Assembly: GCA_943735955.1 (NCBI GenBank)
Contig: OX030955.1
Span: forward strand, 5,976,269 to 6,040,268
Length of the DNA stretch: 64,000 nucleotides
Direction: 5' to 3'
Origin: Piscicola geometra
Lineage: Eukaryota; Annelida; Clitellata; Hirudinida; Piscicolidae
Both the position numbers and the translations under genes were made by a program. Within the stretch, counting starts at the first letter, position 1; each line of letters opens with the position of its first letter. The notes beneath the pieces are model-generated. The model had not been told where the DNA came from and ran no database searches. It saw only the letters and a list, made by a program, of their open reading frames with translations. Positions 1-14,500 of the stretch are shown here, one piece after another.

Positions 1-61
1 TTAGTGCTGGCCTATTGAACAGAACCCTGCTCTGAAACCGCCGTCTCGACCACTAAAGTAA

Positions 62-426
62 TTAGCAGGCCTGGCAAGATTCCACCTCGAGCGCCATGCA
101 CGCTGCCAACTGCGCCATCAAACCCTCGTCTTGCTCATAAGTTCTCTTTGCGATGTTGATGCTGAGTAAGATAACTTTGAAATAGGTTTTGAAAATTATA
201 TTTTTTCCTTTGCTGATGATGACCGGAAAACAGAAAAAAAAACGATTAAAAAAACAATTAATAAACAAAGAAACGAGAAGAATGGGGAAAAAACCTTTAA
301 AATATTAAAAAGAATAAAAATGTTACTGACCAGCCAACTGAATAATAAGTTTGGAGCGTGTGTGGTGCGAGATCGCCTTGAGACATGTTTCAATCGAGAA
401 AAGCGCATGCACACTATTGCCACCAT
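62..426 (-). CDS. Weak candidate two-exon gene, product unknown
   Basis: Read on the minus strand, an ATG at 426-424 opens about 32 codons and reaches a possible donor (ctg|gtcagt). A second stretch from about 147 down to the TAA at 64-62 encodes a short acidic, alanine-rich tail ending CQAC. Its acceptor would be the ag of gcaaag, and it joins the first part in phase. Codon composition of the terminal piece is GC-richer than its surroundings, as in the real exons elsewhere in this window. I recognise no family. The protein would be only about 60 residues, the first donor is weak, and a TATAAATA-like string lies only a few bases before the ATG, so this may be a fragment of a longer gene or chance. 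Confidence 0.22.
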
Positions 427-2544
427 GCTATTTATAATGCACTGCGCATGCTATAGCGCTCACTTTTAAATGCGAAGTTTGCATTCGTCAGAAGCGCTTA
501 GATCCTAATGTCGCTTGCAAGTTTTTCTAAACGTTTTGCGATGTTATTTGGCGTTTAATGAGTTGATTTATATGGTATCGTAGCTATTTTAAGTACTTGG
601 TATATTTATGGGTTGGGAGGTTGCATGAGATGCATGGGTATGTAGATAGATTAGTTTTTGAAGATTCTCAATTCGCATAAATATTCAGCTACTTCAAGTG
701 AATAGCTGCAAACTCAATTTAATTCAAAAGGTACAAATAACCAACCGAAATGTGAAGAAATCCAACCATCAAATTAATGCTTTTATAAAATTCAAAACTA
801 GATTTTATTTAAAATTCAAATTTAAGAAATTCAAAATAGGTAGGTTTGAGATAGTTCATTTATATGTTAACAAAAGATAAAACAAGGGTCTCAACTGTTG
901 TCGTCACCATGTGTGTTCTCTACTGCCACCGAGGTATGTGCTGATTGTGGTGTTGCTTTAGTTTGAAGAAAGCTGTTCTTGCTGCTCGAAATGTTAATGG
1001 ATGTTAGGGGCGTCGTTGCTGATGATGTGGCTGGTGGTGAATTTGAGCAAGATAGTGCTGGTGTTGTTGTTTCATAGTTTAAATCGTTTCATAATTTTCC
1101 CAATGTTCTTTTTGAAGCTTTTTGTAGGAAAAATTTGTCTCCATGACATAGAAGACATGCTCTAATCATTTTAAAGTATCCTTGTACATATATTTGTAAT
1201 TATATTCTCAAAGGCTCATTTAATAATTTGCGCCAATAAAAATCCAACTATTTTCATGGTAGACATATCTGTTTAACAAATTTATTTACGAGCGCTCTTG
1301 AATTTGAAGAAAGAGCGCTATAGAAATCTATTTGATTGATTGATTGATTGAGAATTTGAATGCGTATCATTATCAGCTCGTTCTGACGGGAATTCGTGAA
1401 AATTCATTTAATAAACAAAAATTGCAAAAAATATTGGCAAAATTGATTGACGGAAAATGTAATGAAAGTTACAAGAATAACTGGCTTCATCATTCAGACT
1501 ATCAATGGGATAGTCTGAATGAAGAATGCTGAAGCATAAAGACTCCCTCGTTCCAATCCACTCATTGCCATTCCCATCACTCTTCCTACAAACACTACTA
1601 TCAAATTCGAATTCGCAACCTCCCAGCCGTCTCAGGAATTTAAAACGATGCTTTTAGTTCAATAAATCAATTTTAGAATCTGGATAATCCAGTAATAAGC
1701 CTCTGCCAAATTGAATTACATACCACCCCTAGATGCTCTTTTTTTAATTTAGCCGAGTTTTTTCGAATTAAAATGTCTTTTTGTTAACATGTTTAAGTTG
1801 TAGTTTTTTTATTTGCTAAAAAAATTCTAAAGAAAAGACTTTCATTTTGAATGAGCCTCTCGAAAATTCACAAACCCATCAATCCTTCAAGCCATCCCCA
1901 CTTAAAGCCTTTCCTCAAAGCCCGTGCAATCTATTTTTCATTTTAAACTTCAAAAAAATTTAATTCATCGTTCTTCAAAGGACCTTCAATTTATTTCTAT
2001 AAAAAATTCACGGAGCTTAAACAAACGTGAACAATAATTAAACCCACTTCAAATGAAAAAATAAAATTAACTTTAAAGCAAATTCCACGAAAGCTGAAAG
2101 TAACCATCGGGTCCCACCTATCATTTCATTGGATCTTTTAGTGGCCATAAAGGGACCTCCTTGTGCTTAACGACTCCCCTTTCTGAGACATTCTCAAACG
2201 CACCCGCGATATTTCTTTGACTTGAAAAGTTGAAAATGTAAGAAAATATACTTTCAAAATTTAAAGAAAAATACATGTCAATAGTTTGAAGTTTTTGAAG
2301 AGAATTATAGGGAAGGTTTTTTCAAATGTAAAAATTAAAAGCTAAAATGTAGAAGTTTTGAAAAAAAATTGACATTTTAAAATTGAATATTTGAAAAATT
2401 GTGGTCACGAAACTGTGCAGTAGGTGTGATAACATAAATAGTCACTTTAAAGTTTCAAAAGATTGGAATTTTCAATATTCACAAAAGCTATTTATTTAAA
2501 TATTCTTCACCATTCACCTATAATTCTTCTCTTTGAAATTTCAG
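427..2544. other. AT-rich spacer, no gene supported
   Basis: No convincing exon was found on either strand. It contains one copy of a dispersed (AATC)n repeat in reverse orientation (1288-1352). The first exon of the mucin-like gene to the right should lie here, because that gene's first visible exon starts at an acceptor and has no start codon. One untested possibility is a short ATG-led stretch at about 919-945 that ends at a gtatgt donor in the required phase, but it lacks a signal peptide. Confidence 0.5.
1288..1352 (-). repeat. Dispersed (AATC)n / TATAGCGCTC repeat, copy 1
   Basis: Read in reverse, this is several AATC units followed by a spacer, ctatagcgctcttt, and a second agcgctc. 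The same order occurs at 24658 (reverse), 31729, 38797 and 40876. Repeats of this form are common 3' ends of short interspersed elements in marine invertebrates. Confidence 0.6.
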
Positions 2545-5500
2545 TCACATTCTCCTCCGGATTATCATTTCATCACTTCCTCCAGACCAACTCCTCATCA
2601 TCACCATCACCTTGGTCACCATCACCATCATCACTTTTGTCATCCTTTCCTCCTCGTTCTCTTTCATCTCCAGCGAGAACTCCAAATTTCAAAGCTTCGA
2701 GATACAAACATTTTTTATCACCTTCCCCACAGCCTACATCTTCTTCATCCACATCATCATTATCATTTTTACCAGCATCTTTTTTTTCTTCTTCATCTTC
2801 CTCACAATCATCACTACCATCACCGCCATCGAATACGTCATTACTCTTCTTCTTTGCCCATCCCTCATTATATTCCTTGACGATTGACGCTTCAAAGCTA
2901 GCACAGCAAAAACAAGAAAAATCAATCTCGACAACAACTAATGAAAATAACTTTACAACCTTTTTTACTGCTTTCTCTACAACTACTTCTAGTACTATCT
3001 CTACAACTACTTCTACAACTTTCTCTACAACTACTTCTATAACTATCTCTACAACTACTTCTATAACTTTCTCTACAACTACCTCTACGACATTCTTTGC
3101 AACAATTGCTACAGCTACCTCTCCGAACAAACTCCCACATCTCCCAAATACAATCGAATACATTTCCACCACAAAGAACACTGTTTCAACGACACCAAAT
3201 ACCACCAAAGCTTCTTCTTCTACCTCTAAAATTACAACTGCACAGAAAAAACAAATAACAACAATTATTTTTATAGCAACTACAAAAACCACCAATACTA
3301 GTACAACTACTGCAACAACTTTAGGAATGAGAGCTCATGATGATAGTTTGGTAGACGAAGCAATTTTACTTAGAAGTTCTACTCAAGCTTCCATTGTCAA
3401 GACTGATATCAATTCCACTGCTACAACGCCTACCATGTTCAGAAAAACTAAAAAGAATAATTTTTATAACAAAAGGAAAACCAACAAAAATAACAACCAT
3501 CATAAGAATAATAGTTACAACGGCAACAGCAGCAACACTAATAAAATAAAAGCTCAATCGAACAATACAATTATTCAAAACGACCGCACATTGCTTAACA
3601 TCAGCATGCCGACCCACAATTCCATCACATTAGGCGTTCCTCTCCCAAATCCACGCAGCAACAACAAAACTCACTTTAACAAGACACTTGACCAAACAAT
3701 CTTTTTGACAATAAAACCTTCAACAACAATTACTACAACAACAATGACTGCAACAACAATGACTACAACAACAATGACTACAACAACAATGACTACAACA
3801 ACAATGACTACAACAACAATGACTACAACAACAATGACTACAACAACAATGACTACAACAACAATGACTACAACAACAATGACTACAACAACAATGACTA
3901 CAACAACAATGACTACAACAACAATGACTACAACAACAATGACTAACACTAACACAACAAACGATACTACTACAAGCCCTCATCAAAACGACAAAACATC
4001 CACCGTAAAGGCTTTCAACCTTGAGTCTCTTGCTTATTTGAATGCTTCCAGCAATCAGTCTGCAACTCTTTCTATCAATAATTTTTTGACGACATCATCA
4101 TCAGCAGCATTCTCACCAGAAACATCATTAGCATCTGTATCTTCATTGTTACCCTCGTCATTATCATCGTCAACGAAAAGCATAAAAAATTCTCTTACAA
4201 CGACAACAACAACAAAAGCAACCATAATAACCTCACTCCTAGATAGGAAAAAACCATTAGTTTTAACGACACTTAAAAGCCAAAGCTTCACCGATGGGCC
4301 ACCGACAACTACAACAACCACAATAAACACCAAGTCGCTAGCAAATAACAGATACAAAGATTACATCACAACAACTTCATCTTTTCTATTTTCAACAGAG
4401 GCATTTTCCACAACACCACCATCAATCTCATTCTTAACACCAATATTTCCACAACAGTCACCTTCCTCCCCATCTTCTCACACCTCTTCTGCTCAACATA
4501 CTTATCTCACAGGCAACTTTGATAAACTCCACCTTCACCACATTTTTCTTCCATCTTCTAAATTTCTTAAAACAACGAATCTTATTCATTTTGATTCTGA
4601 CACGGCTAAAACCTTTGGAACTATTCTAAAGAAATCAATTAATTCCACTAATAACGTCACTACCACAGCAAGTGACACACAGAGCAAGTCAATTCCCAAC
4701 AAAGGAAACACACACCCTAAAACAATACATAAAGCTACTGGAAAAAATATATACGCGAAGAAACCTTATACTAATGAGAACAAAAACTCTCAAAAAAATA
4801 ACGCCAACAACAACAAACACCCGAAGTCGCGTAATACTAAAAAAACTATAAATTTAACGTTTGACTTCACTGCAAAAGCTAATAAAATAAATTATTTAGA
4901 CATTCTCGGAAAAAGCCATCTTTTCAAGAATTCCAAAAAGAAAAGAAATATTAGCGAAATCAAAAAATCAAAAAAGAGCAAGAAAAGGCAAATCTATACT
5001 AATGCCTCGCCAACCACACCTTTTAGTATTTACACATCTCTTCCTTTCAACTTTGTGAACAACTATATAACAAATAATAGCATCAATACTAATAGCAACA
5101 ACAGCAACCACACCAACATACTAAAAAACTATAACAGCCTCTTCAACAACCATTACAGGCACCACCACAACAGTTACAACAGTTACCCTCTCGACAATAA
5201 CAACAACAGCAACAGAAAAATCATAAAAACCTCTTCAAATTCTAAGCGATCCACCTGCGGATATGACGAGCTGCTTCAGAAGACGAGACAGTGTATAGCT
5301 GCATACCAGCAACACCCCTCAAACAACCATGACAACTACCCTTCAAACAACCCTCCCAACTCACAAATGGAAAACCACAATGGAGGAGAAAGTGTTTTGT
5401 GGACTACTGAATCTTGCAAGTAAGATGCCGTAAGATTATGTAGAAATGATAAATATCTGGATTATTTTGAAGAGGTTTACGCAATTTAATATCCATTTTT

Positions 5501-8500
5501 AATGGCCAGACTCTTGCTGGAATGTGAAGAAATGGGAGCATGCATATTTGATATTTCGTTCTAAAAATCCTTTTTCTTGGTTGATATAATCTCACTATGG
5601 TAAATGATAAAAATGTGGAAAAGAATTTGAGAGCTATTTTGAGAATAAAAAGTATCAACGACTGTGGTTCATAACTTAATTTTAAAATGCATCATAAGTG
5701 CCAGTTTGGTAGTAAATCAACTACACACCGCCAATTCCTACCCTTTCTAATTTAATGTTTTGAAACAGTTTATGGAACTTAATGCGAAAAAAATACTCCA
5801 ACCTTCAAAATTGTGAATTTTAAGTTTGTTAAATGTACTTTTTTCAATTGTTTAAAAAAAACATAAAATTAGGCACATTAAGATTCTTAGATTGGAATAT
5901 TTTTTGAAACTCGGTGCAATGTTCCAGTGGGTTGGCTTTTTAATTAACTCTAAAGCTCGCTTATAAAATCATCATAAATGACAAAAAGATGAAAAATATT
6001 TCATGAAGGCAACTGAAATTTACTCTTTGAATATCCTATTTTTATCATTCTCTGAAATATTTGTGCGTAAAAAATTCTTTTTTACGCTGTTCTTTGTTTT
6101 AAAAAAAGCGTTGATAACTTATCAAACGCACCGACACTCGAGCCCATAACTGTACCAGGTTACCCCATATCAAAAAGCCTCCAGTTCTCGGCTTCTAAAT
6201 TATTTTGGTTCCAACAAATAGTTTCCTTTTTTATTTTTTTCCCTCTCAACTCAAACATCAAAAGTTGGAAGTTATTTTTAAATTTTAGTTTTTGGAGTTT
6301 ACTCTGAGTGGATTAAAAGAAGCCTCTTTTAGAATAATATGGCCACATTAGTACTTCTACTAGTAATACTACTATACGTATATGAACGGATAGCTGAGTA
6401 TATAAAAACTCGGTTTAACCAACAGTGGTTGGTCATAGGTTCGAGTGCAACCGATGCCCTAGTAGTCCGTTGCCTAATAATCAAATTGAATGCATTGATA
6501 TGCCATGTGAATGCAGACGTCTAGAACAGCATTGCCTACCTGCCCTTGGAGCCCATATTGAAATGCGTATCAAGCCTCACTCGAGACAATCGCCAGCAAT
6601 GACGCCACCATGTGTTTTCACGTCCCTTCACTTTGTGTGTGTCTGTATTTTTGTATCAATTTGTATAAGTTTATTAAACATAATTTTTTTTACTTTTAAA
6701 AAAGAATTTGCATGCTAAATCTTAATGAATGTTTATATAAAATTACTCTTTGCATAAATACAAATTAAAAATGCGATTTTGGGTAAACTTTTAAAATCAT
6801 TTTTATATCGTTTTGTTTTTTTGCAGAGAAAATTCATCTATTGATAATATGCCCTAAAAATGTTTGGTTGAAGTATGTATAGAAATAATAAAAACCAAGG
6901 TAAATGATACTCTTTTCATGAATAAAACAAATGTATACAAAAACAATTGGCTGATAAAAGATGAAAGAAAAAATGAAAAATGAAACTGTGTGAAGTATAT
7001 CAAGTTTCAGAATGTCTGTTGGAAAAAAGTATCTTGCGGAGCACTAAGCAAACGGGGTACGTCGATTAATTATTCAGTACTTTCAAAATTTGTACAAATA
7101 AATAACCCAGCAAGAAGCCCAGCAGGAATTTTTGAATCTTTATAACAATAAATGTATTCTATCAATATTTCAGTTTTTGAAGTTATAAAGATTTAAAATC
7201 AGTAATTTTTACTTTCTTACCCTCTCAGGCCGGATGAAGAGGTAAAAAAAAGCTATAAGTAATGATGTAATATTAATTATAAAATAGATTTGCCAGTTGT
7301 TATTTAGATGATCTTCCGTGCCTTTACTAATTACTATCAAAAAACTTTAGAATCAATGTAACTAAATTCAATTGAAAGGAAATTTGAATATATTAAAAAA
7401 TTGAAGTTATATACTGTCTTTTTCTTTGAAATAATATTTTAATTATGCATTAATGGAAATTTAGTTTTCTACAGATCATCATGAATCAGTATTAAAAATT
7501 TCAATTTCTTAAATTATTTAAATGAAAGTTTCATTCAATTATTTATTTATTTTTATTTGACATGTTAAAAAATATGGTATTATTTAAGGATCGTTTATGT
7601 TATCAGCATTGCACTACTACATCGAAGGTACAGTACATTGTGATGTATTGCCATGCAGTAGAGAAGATAAACTTTTAATCAAGTCAACACACCTATCATC
7701 GCCCTTTCATTACAACCACGCATAGTTGGAAGTTCATAAGACAGATAGTGGATTCAATAAAACACAGAATGTGAGGCATGCAAACAGCATAAAGACGCCA
7801 AAATAAGCCGGTCCAAAGTGCCCCGTAAATGTTATAATCAAGAAAGACAAAAGCTAATAAAACAGCGATAAGGACGAGCAGATGAGTGAATGAGGCATTT
7901 AGATTAAAAATATGACGAAGGATTTATAACACATTCAAACAGTTGTTGAAGAAGTGTTTACTGATGAATTGGTTAATAATAAATTAATCAAAATATGATT
8001 TAATTTTTTTTAAAGAAGAAAAAGTAACGTTAAATTAAGAGGAGCATGTCGTTTTGAGAGAACACCGCTGTTTTCATTGATATGACTTTTCACTACTACA
8101 ACTGTCATCCAATCAGAGCAACAACACAACTGACTTGTGGAAGAAATTCTATATTTTTGTTGTTAAGTTGATTTTTGCAGTTAATACGGTTGTTGCTATT
8201 GATGTAGTTTTGACCCAGAAACCCATAAGAATTGCATCTCTATTCATAAATTTTATTGCAATTTTAGTATTATGAAGTTGTATTGTGTGAAGGTATTTTA
8301 GGCAAATACTGCTAAGACTTTTGATGAAAACATCAGGCTGCTAGGCTTTGTTTTCGAATGAATTCAGAACATTCTCAATAAAGAAGGCATAAAGTTGTGT
8401 TTATAGAGAGTAAGCCGCAGTAGGTAGAAGAGAACAAAAAAATAGGAACTAAATCCGAGAAAATGTAGTCAAGTAGGGTTTAGTCACTGGTGATTTAGTA

Positions 8501-11500
8501 AGTGTCGAAATGCAAAATAATAAGTATCACTTTTGAATAGAATAATTCCATACATACGATATGATTTAAAGTGGCCTCAGCTCACAAAGCTTAAAGGTCA
8601 TTAAATACTATTTTTGAGTTTTTAGATCTAAACTAGCAGATTACAAAAGCTTATCTATTTTATTTATATTCATGATTAAAAAAGAAAATTTCGAATATTG
8701 TTTTTATATTTGAAAAAATTAAAAACACGAAAAAAACTATAAAAAATTAATAAACGACTATGAAAATCTGCATTCTGGAAGCGATGATTGTATGAACAAA
8801 GAGTTTTAAGGTTGTGTTACGGAATTAAAAGTATTTGCGAGGATATTAAAAAATAACAAAATAAACCTTTCAAAAAAACTCTTATTCCAATTATTTTTCA
8901 AATAATTTAAAAAATGATTTTTAAAGAAATATATACTTGCACTCTCAAAAGTTATCTTGACGAGAGCTTGAAAGACATCTGCCATAAAAGCTTTTCAAAC
9001 TTGCATCGCTTCTGGCTATTATGAAAGAAACTATTTAAATAAACAATGAAGTGCGGTGATGAGTATTGTAAAGCAGATTAAACTCGAATGAGCTTCAAGA
9101 CAATAGATAAAAAAGAGATTGCATGGTGTGCATTGAAAAGGCATCAAGCGGTTAGGAACTCGTTGAACAGGCTTTTGCTGGCGGGAGGCTGAATCGTGTG
9201 TCTCTAAAACATGCTTAATGAGAAGTCTGGCCACTTTACACTAATCCTCAACTTAGTGCCAGTCCACTCTGTCTCTATGTTAACTTATTATTTTTTTAAT
9301 GGCAGATGCTTTTGAAATTTTTGTTTACGTTTCACACAAATGACTTTTTCACATCAACATTCACGCAAACATATTGACTCTGCCTTTGAGGAGCGAAAAA
9401 TTATTTTTATTCAACCTGTAAGCCTTTTCGAATTGAAAGTATAAGTGAAAAGTGTGTTTTGGTAGAGATAAGTTTCTTGTATGGACCGAACCAAAATGTT
9501 TTACATTTTTTCAAAGAACTCATCAAGCTAATGAATTTATTTATACTTGCTTCTGAACAGTATTCTTTTCAAGTAGAAATGAAAAAATCTTTAAAGTGAG
9601 ACGAAAAACTTTTTATTCAATAAAAATCATTAACTTTGTTTCTTATAATTTCATATTTTTTTTAATATTCATGATTCTCAACATATTGTGAGACTCTTGG
9701 AGATAAGACGAGAGATGTAGCCCTCTCATAGATATATGCAGATAAAAAGAAAAGATAAGTTGCAGATATGTGTTCTTCACTTTTTGACGGGTCTTTAGGG
9801 AGAGGCATTGATAAAGTGTGTTTGGTAGCTTCTCAAAACTATATGAAAATGTCTGACTTTTCAAAAACGGGCGACTCATGTCTCTTGAGAAAAAATTGAT
9901 TTTTCCATTTGCGTTTCTAGAAAAGTTTTTGCAAGTTCTAAATGAAAGGGATCATGTGGTTACTGTTGGTTTAAAATAAGTTTGAGAATAGATGAAAAAA
10001 AAAGGTTTTCCTTAATTAACTGTAAAAATGAATGATTTTTTTTAGATAGTTTCGACCACTCTTAATATCCCCGAGCTTGTTTATTCTTAAGGGCATCTAA
10101 GAATATTTTAAATGTTGAAATTTTAATTTTTCCATTTTTATTTCATATATCATTTTATCCAATAAATTAATAAACGATTGTTGTCATTAACGAAAGTCAT
10201 AAGCGTCTAAAAGTTCTTTTTTTTAAATTAGAACTTTTAAATTTAAAAATCATATTTTTTTACAAGTATACTTAATTTGGAAAATTATTTTAATTAAAAC
10301 ATTTTTATTTACGTGTTTAACAAAATTTAAAAAAAAATTTAATTAGTTTGTTGAGTTTTGAAATAATTATCAGAGCTCGGAAGTATACGAGTGTTAGTCG
10401 AGACTATAAGACTTCATCTAAAAAGTTTAACTTTTTTTTCATGGCTTCCACATACGATTATTTCAACAAATTTTTCAACTTAAAGTTTGTAAATTTTTAA
10501 TGTGTACGAAGAAAACTTAAAACTCAGTTATAATTACCCCACTAAATAAAATTAAAAATTACTTCTAAAAACACGAAAAAATGTTTTTTTTAAACTTAGA
10601 AGAATGAAAGACCCAAAAAAAGTTATTTTAAAATAAATACAAAATTAGATTAAAGCTTAACACTGATGGATATTTTCAATAATTCGTCCTGATTCACTCA
10701 CGCTTCTAACTCGTTTCAAAGAAAAAAATCAACCCTGATTTTCTCCTCTTCACATTTGAATACAACATCCTAAAAATCCTTGAAGTTTAAAAAACAGCAT
10801 GAACGAACGTTTTGACTTTATCCCTATTTCTTTCTTTTCTACTTCCTCTTGGTAGGATGTAGAAAAACAGCGTTATCGAACTGGATGAGGCAACATACAC
10901 ATGAGCCGATCGATCTTCACTTCATCCGGGAATTAGCGTGAATGCAGCATAATCTGCCAGCATCGTCAGCCTAAAACGTCGATCAAGAAGTTTTTATAAA
11001 TAATTATGATGAGGTGATGTTAATGAAGATTTAAGAATAGGAAAATGTCGAAATGAAATCAAAAGTATGTTTTAAACGATGTAAAAGGCTGCGATAGTGA
11101 TAACAATAAGCTATCACCAGCATTATCACAAATGTAACAATAAGTCATCCTAAGTATTATTCAATAACTCTTGAAGCATTTGAAGTAGGCGCTATAAAAA
11201 CTCGCTACTTCTCAATGGATTATTATAAAATAGAATATGCACTGATTTTATTGGCGATAGACTTTTATGATTATTGCGCAATAATTCATCTTAAACGTCT
11301 TCATTCCTCAACAGCTCTTTATAACTTGAACAATTTGCAAGATTTTGACTGCGTATCTTGAACGAGAAAGGCATCTTTTGTTGATTCTAGCGAGCCGTTA
11401 TGTGTGAGAGAGCGATGAAAAACGCCAAAAAAGAAGGTTTAGTAGCAGGAAGTGTGGATGAAGGCTTGAAAAAGTTTTGTTTTCATTAAAACATCTTCCG

Positions 11501-14500
11501 CTTCGCTCATCTATTTTTCTCCTCGCTCCTTCTCGTTCTTTTTCTTTCCATCTTCCTCATTAAAAGTGAATTAAAAATAATTATTACAAATTCTTCTTGA
11601 TGCATTTTGACAGCTCGGAAAACAAATAATTAATATGATTATGGGGAAATTCGCAAACTTAAAAACAAAATAACGCTGCGTAAGGCACCAGGGCAATGGC
11701 CGGAGTTATGCGATCTATTGATAGGTTACAAATAAAAATTCAAAATTATTATTTATAAGTTAGATAAAAATGATCAAACAATAGTAAACGAGTTTTTAAA
11801 ATAATAATTAATAAATACATTCTAGAAATCGTGAACTGAAGCAGGAAGTGAATCGATCCCGGGTTGTTTTAGCAATATAAACACGATAATCTACTAAGGG
11901 TAATCCGAAAAAATCAATGTTGTCTAAAAATATGGCGACTCGCTAGTGAAGTGAGATTGAAGAGTGTGGTGGCTGAGACAAGGGGAGAAACACGAGTCTG
12001 GTGATGTTCTATGGCGATGATTAATCGTGTGTAAGTAATGCATACGTGATGGAAAAAGAATTTACGTAAAAGCTTTGTGTCTGATTGCTTTCTGCGATGG
12101 AAAAAGTTTTTAAAAAAGAAATTTGTTACTATAACAGGTCATTATTAAACGGATGTTTTAGTTTGAAAAGCCGATCTAGCTTTAATTACTCGAAACTGTC
12201 AAAACGACGTTCTGGAGCAATCAAACGGGTCGGAGCAATGGCGAATCTGTTGCTTCAGCAGGCAATCACCACACCAAATCTACCCTTTCCATTTTCTTAG
12301 CGCCGCAGGCAATATCAAAATGTTCAACGCATCACTACTACTCTCATCGTCATTACTAGCACCATTCGCACCTTAATTATTACCACTATCATCAATACCA
12401 CCACCACCATAACCCTCACCCTCTTCACCCTCCTCTTCACCATTGTCACTATTATCATTTCCACCGTTATCACCACCCTGAAATAAAAGTTTTTGTGCAT
12501 AGACGAGTTTATGGATGAATTGCGATGTCTAGTATTAATATGGTTGCTTATTGAGTCACGCAATGAGTTATGGCTGATGTATTGTCAATATTGAAACTTG
12601 TGATTTCATCTTATGATGCTTGCGTAACATTGCAATAATTTTAAATATTCTAAAACTCTAGAAATATTTTTATTCAAAAACAATTAAATGTATTTGCTAT
12701 TTTTGATGTTAACCTTAATGTTAATATATACATTTATTTATTTTTTACTTTGTTGCTTATTTAAGTTATCAATCGCGCACTCATCAAAACTCCTATCGTT
12801 TCGCCATCCCTTAATTTGGTCTTATCTATTCGCCGGCACGTAAGCAGCACGCCACTTTGCAAGTCACTGTGTCAATCCTCGTGCCACTTGTTTGCCTTCC
12901 AATTAGTTCTAGCAGCAAAATGCCCACCAACCTGCATTTATATTCTCATTAACCAGACATCGATCCAGCCATCAAGCCTTTGAATAACTTATTCTAGCGG
13001 GGAAGAGTCTTTCTCTCACACTCGATCACCATCGCTTGACCAAGCAATCGGTGTAGCAACCCTCAATTGAAACAGTTTCATCTCATGACACCAGCACTGA
13101 ACGAATGCTTTAAAATGATTTTGAAGACATTTTATTTTACTTTTCATTTTCCTTCCCTTTCATTCTAGCTCATTCGCATTCCATCTATCTTCCACAACCA
13201 CCACTCAGAGCCTATCAGAAAGCCTCCGACTGTTTGTCGAGCATCGAGTTCCATTGCTCTTCGGACCATCTGGCCTCCAGCTTCATTGCCCAGCAACGGT
13301 CGAAACTACTGCCAGCACCTCCCGTCTGCTCCGGTGAGTGCATACTTTTTTTTCCACCGAAAATTCGTGCAAGTTTGCTCTGTCAATTTATCTTGTGCTT
13401 GTATGTCTGGTAATTGAGGCTTACGTGAATTACGCGTTTCATGTCATTTGCTACAAAGTTTCATAATACTTTATAGGTATTTGGATTTTTTTAACATTTC
13501 AAAACCATTCGTTACATGAATAAACTATTAATAAGAATTTAATATTCACGGATCGAATGAATAGTTAGTCGCAGTGAGACGATAAAAATGTATGGAGAAA
13601 GTGGTGTCTAGGCGCTTGAGATAAGGCAGTTTTATGGAAGTGGAATCTCTAAAGTTTTCTCCTCAATGTAGAACTTCATCAAAAGCACGAAATTGCGTGT
13701 TACTCCTGCATGGAAATCTGGGCTCTCAATCACAGGTCAAGTTTCGTAACAGGCAGCATGTCGTTCAGAGAGCACATGTGTCGGTGGCTCCGAACCTCTT
13801 TCGGGATTAGACCACTTTAATATTATTTGAATTTTATTTCAGTGCATTTTTCAGGTTATATTTTAGTTTATTCATGGTATTATCCTTCTTATTTTGTATT
13901 GCATCTGTACATTTTGTTTTTTAAATGTAAGATATTACTTTATACATTTTTTTATTGCGTTGTAAAGTACAGCATTGTATTAAAAATTCATGAATTTTAT
14001 TTTCTTGTATTGCTTAGTCATGAAATGAATACTTTTTTTGAATGCATTGCATTATGTGGTGCTATGATGCGCCCACATCCCTGCCAAGCCCTTCATTCTG
14101 TTTGTTTAATTTCAGACTGGTACTAATTTGTCATCTTGTCTATCCGCTCCCGTTCGTGCTTTTTTTGTCTCTTCTTTTGTGAGTTTTTAAGTTTTTTGCT
14201 AAAGTTAAAAAACTAATTTAAACAATTAACTTTTAGTAGAACTATGAATAAAGGATGCTATCTCAAAGAACTTCAAGGTGTTACAGGATTGTGTTTAAGT
14301 GTGCTAACTGCCTCTTTAAGATGTTTACTTGTTCATTCTTTTTTTAATACTAAAAAAACATGTTTACTTAGGCTTTGAAATTTTTTAATTTTATTTTTTG
14401 CCTTAAACAATGGTGTCAAGCCTTAAATGGGGCGATTGGCGAAGACTGTGCACACAAGATAGGTCCCAGAGGAGCTTTATCCCCCCTTATAAAGGAATTT

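Noticed and set aside
2573..3295. 240-codon minus-strand frame rich in Val and Glu opposite the mucin-like exon
   Set aside because: It is the reverse shadow of ACT/TCT-rich Thr/Ser codons; the plus strand frame is four times longer and has matching splice sites.
11850..11900. tRNA-like gatcgattc box near aatcgatcccgggttg
   Set aside because: No A box at the right distance and no cloverleaf could be formed.
12085..12300. 71-codon frame with basic residues inside the long mucin intron
   Set aside because: No splice sites, no family match, and size expected by chance in 7.8 kb.
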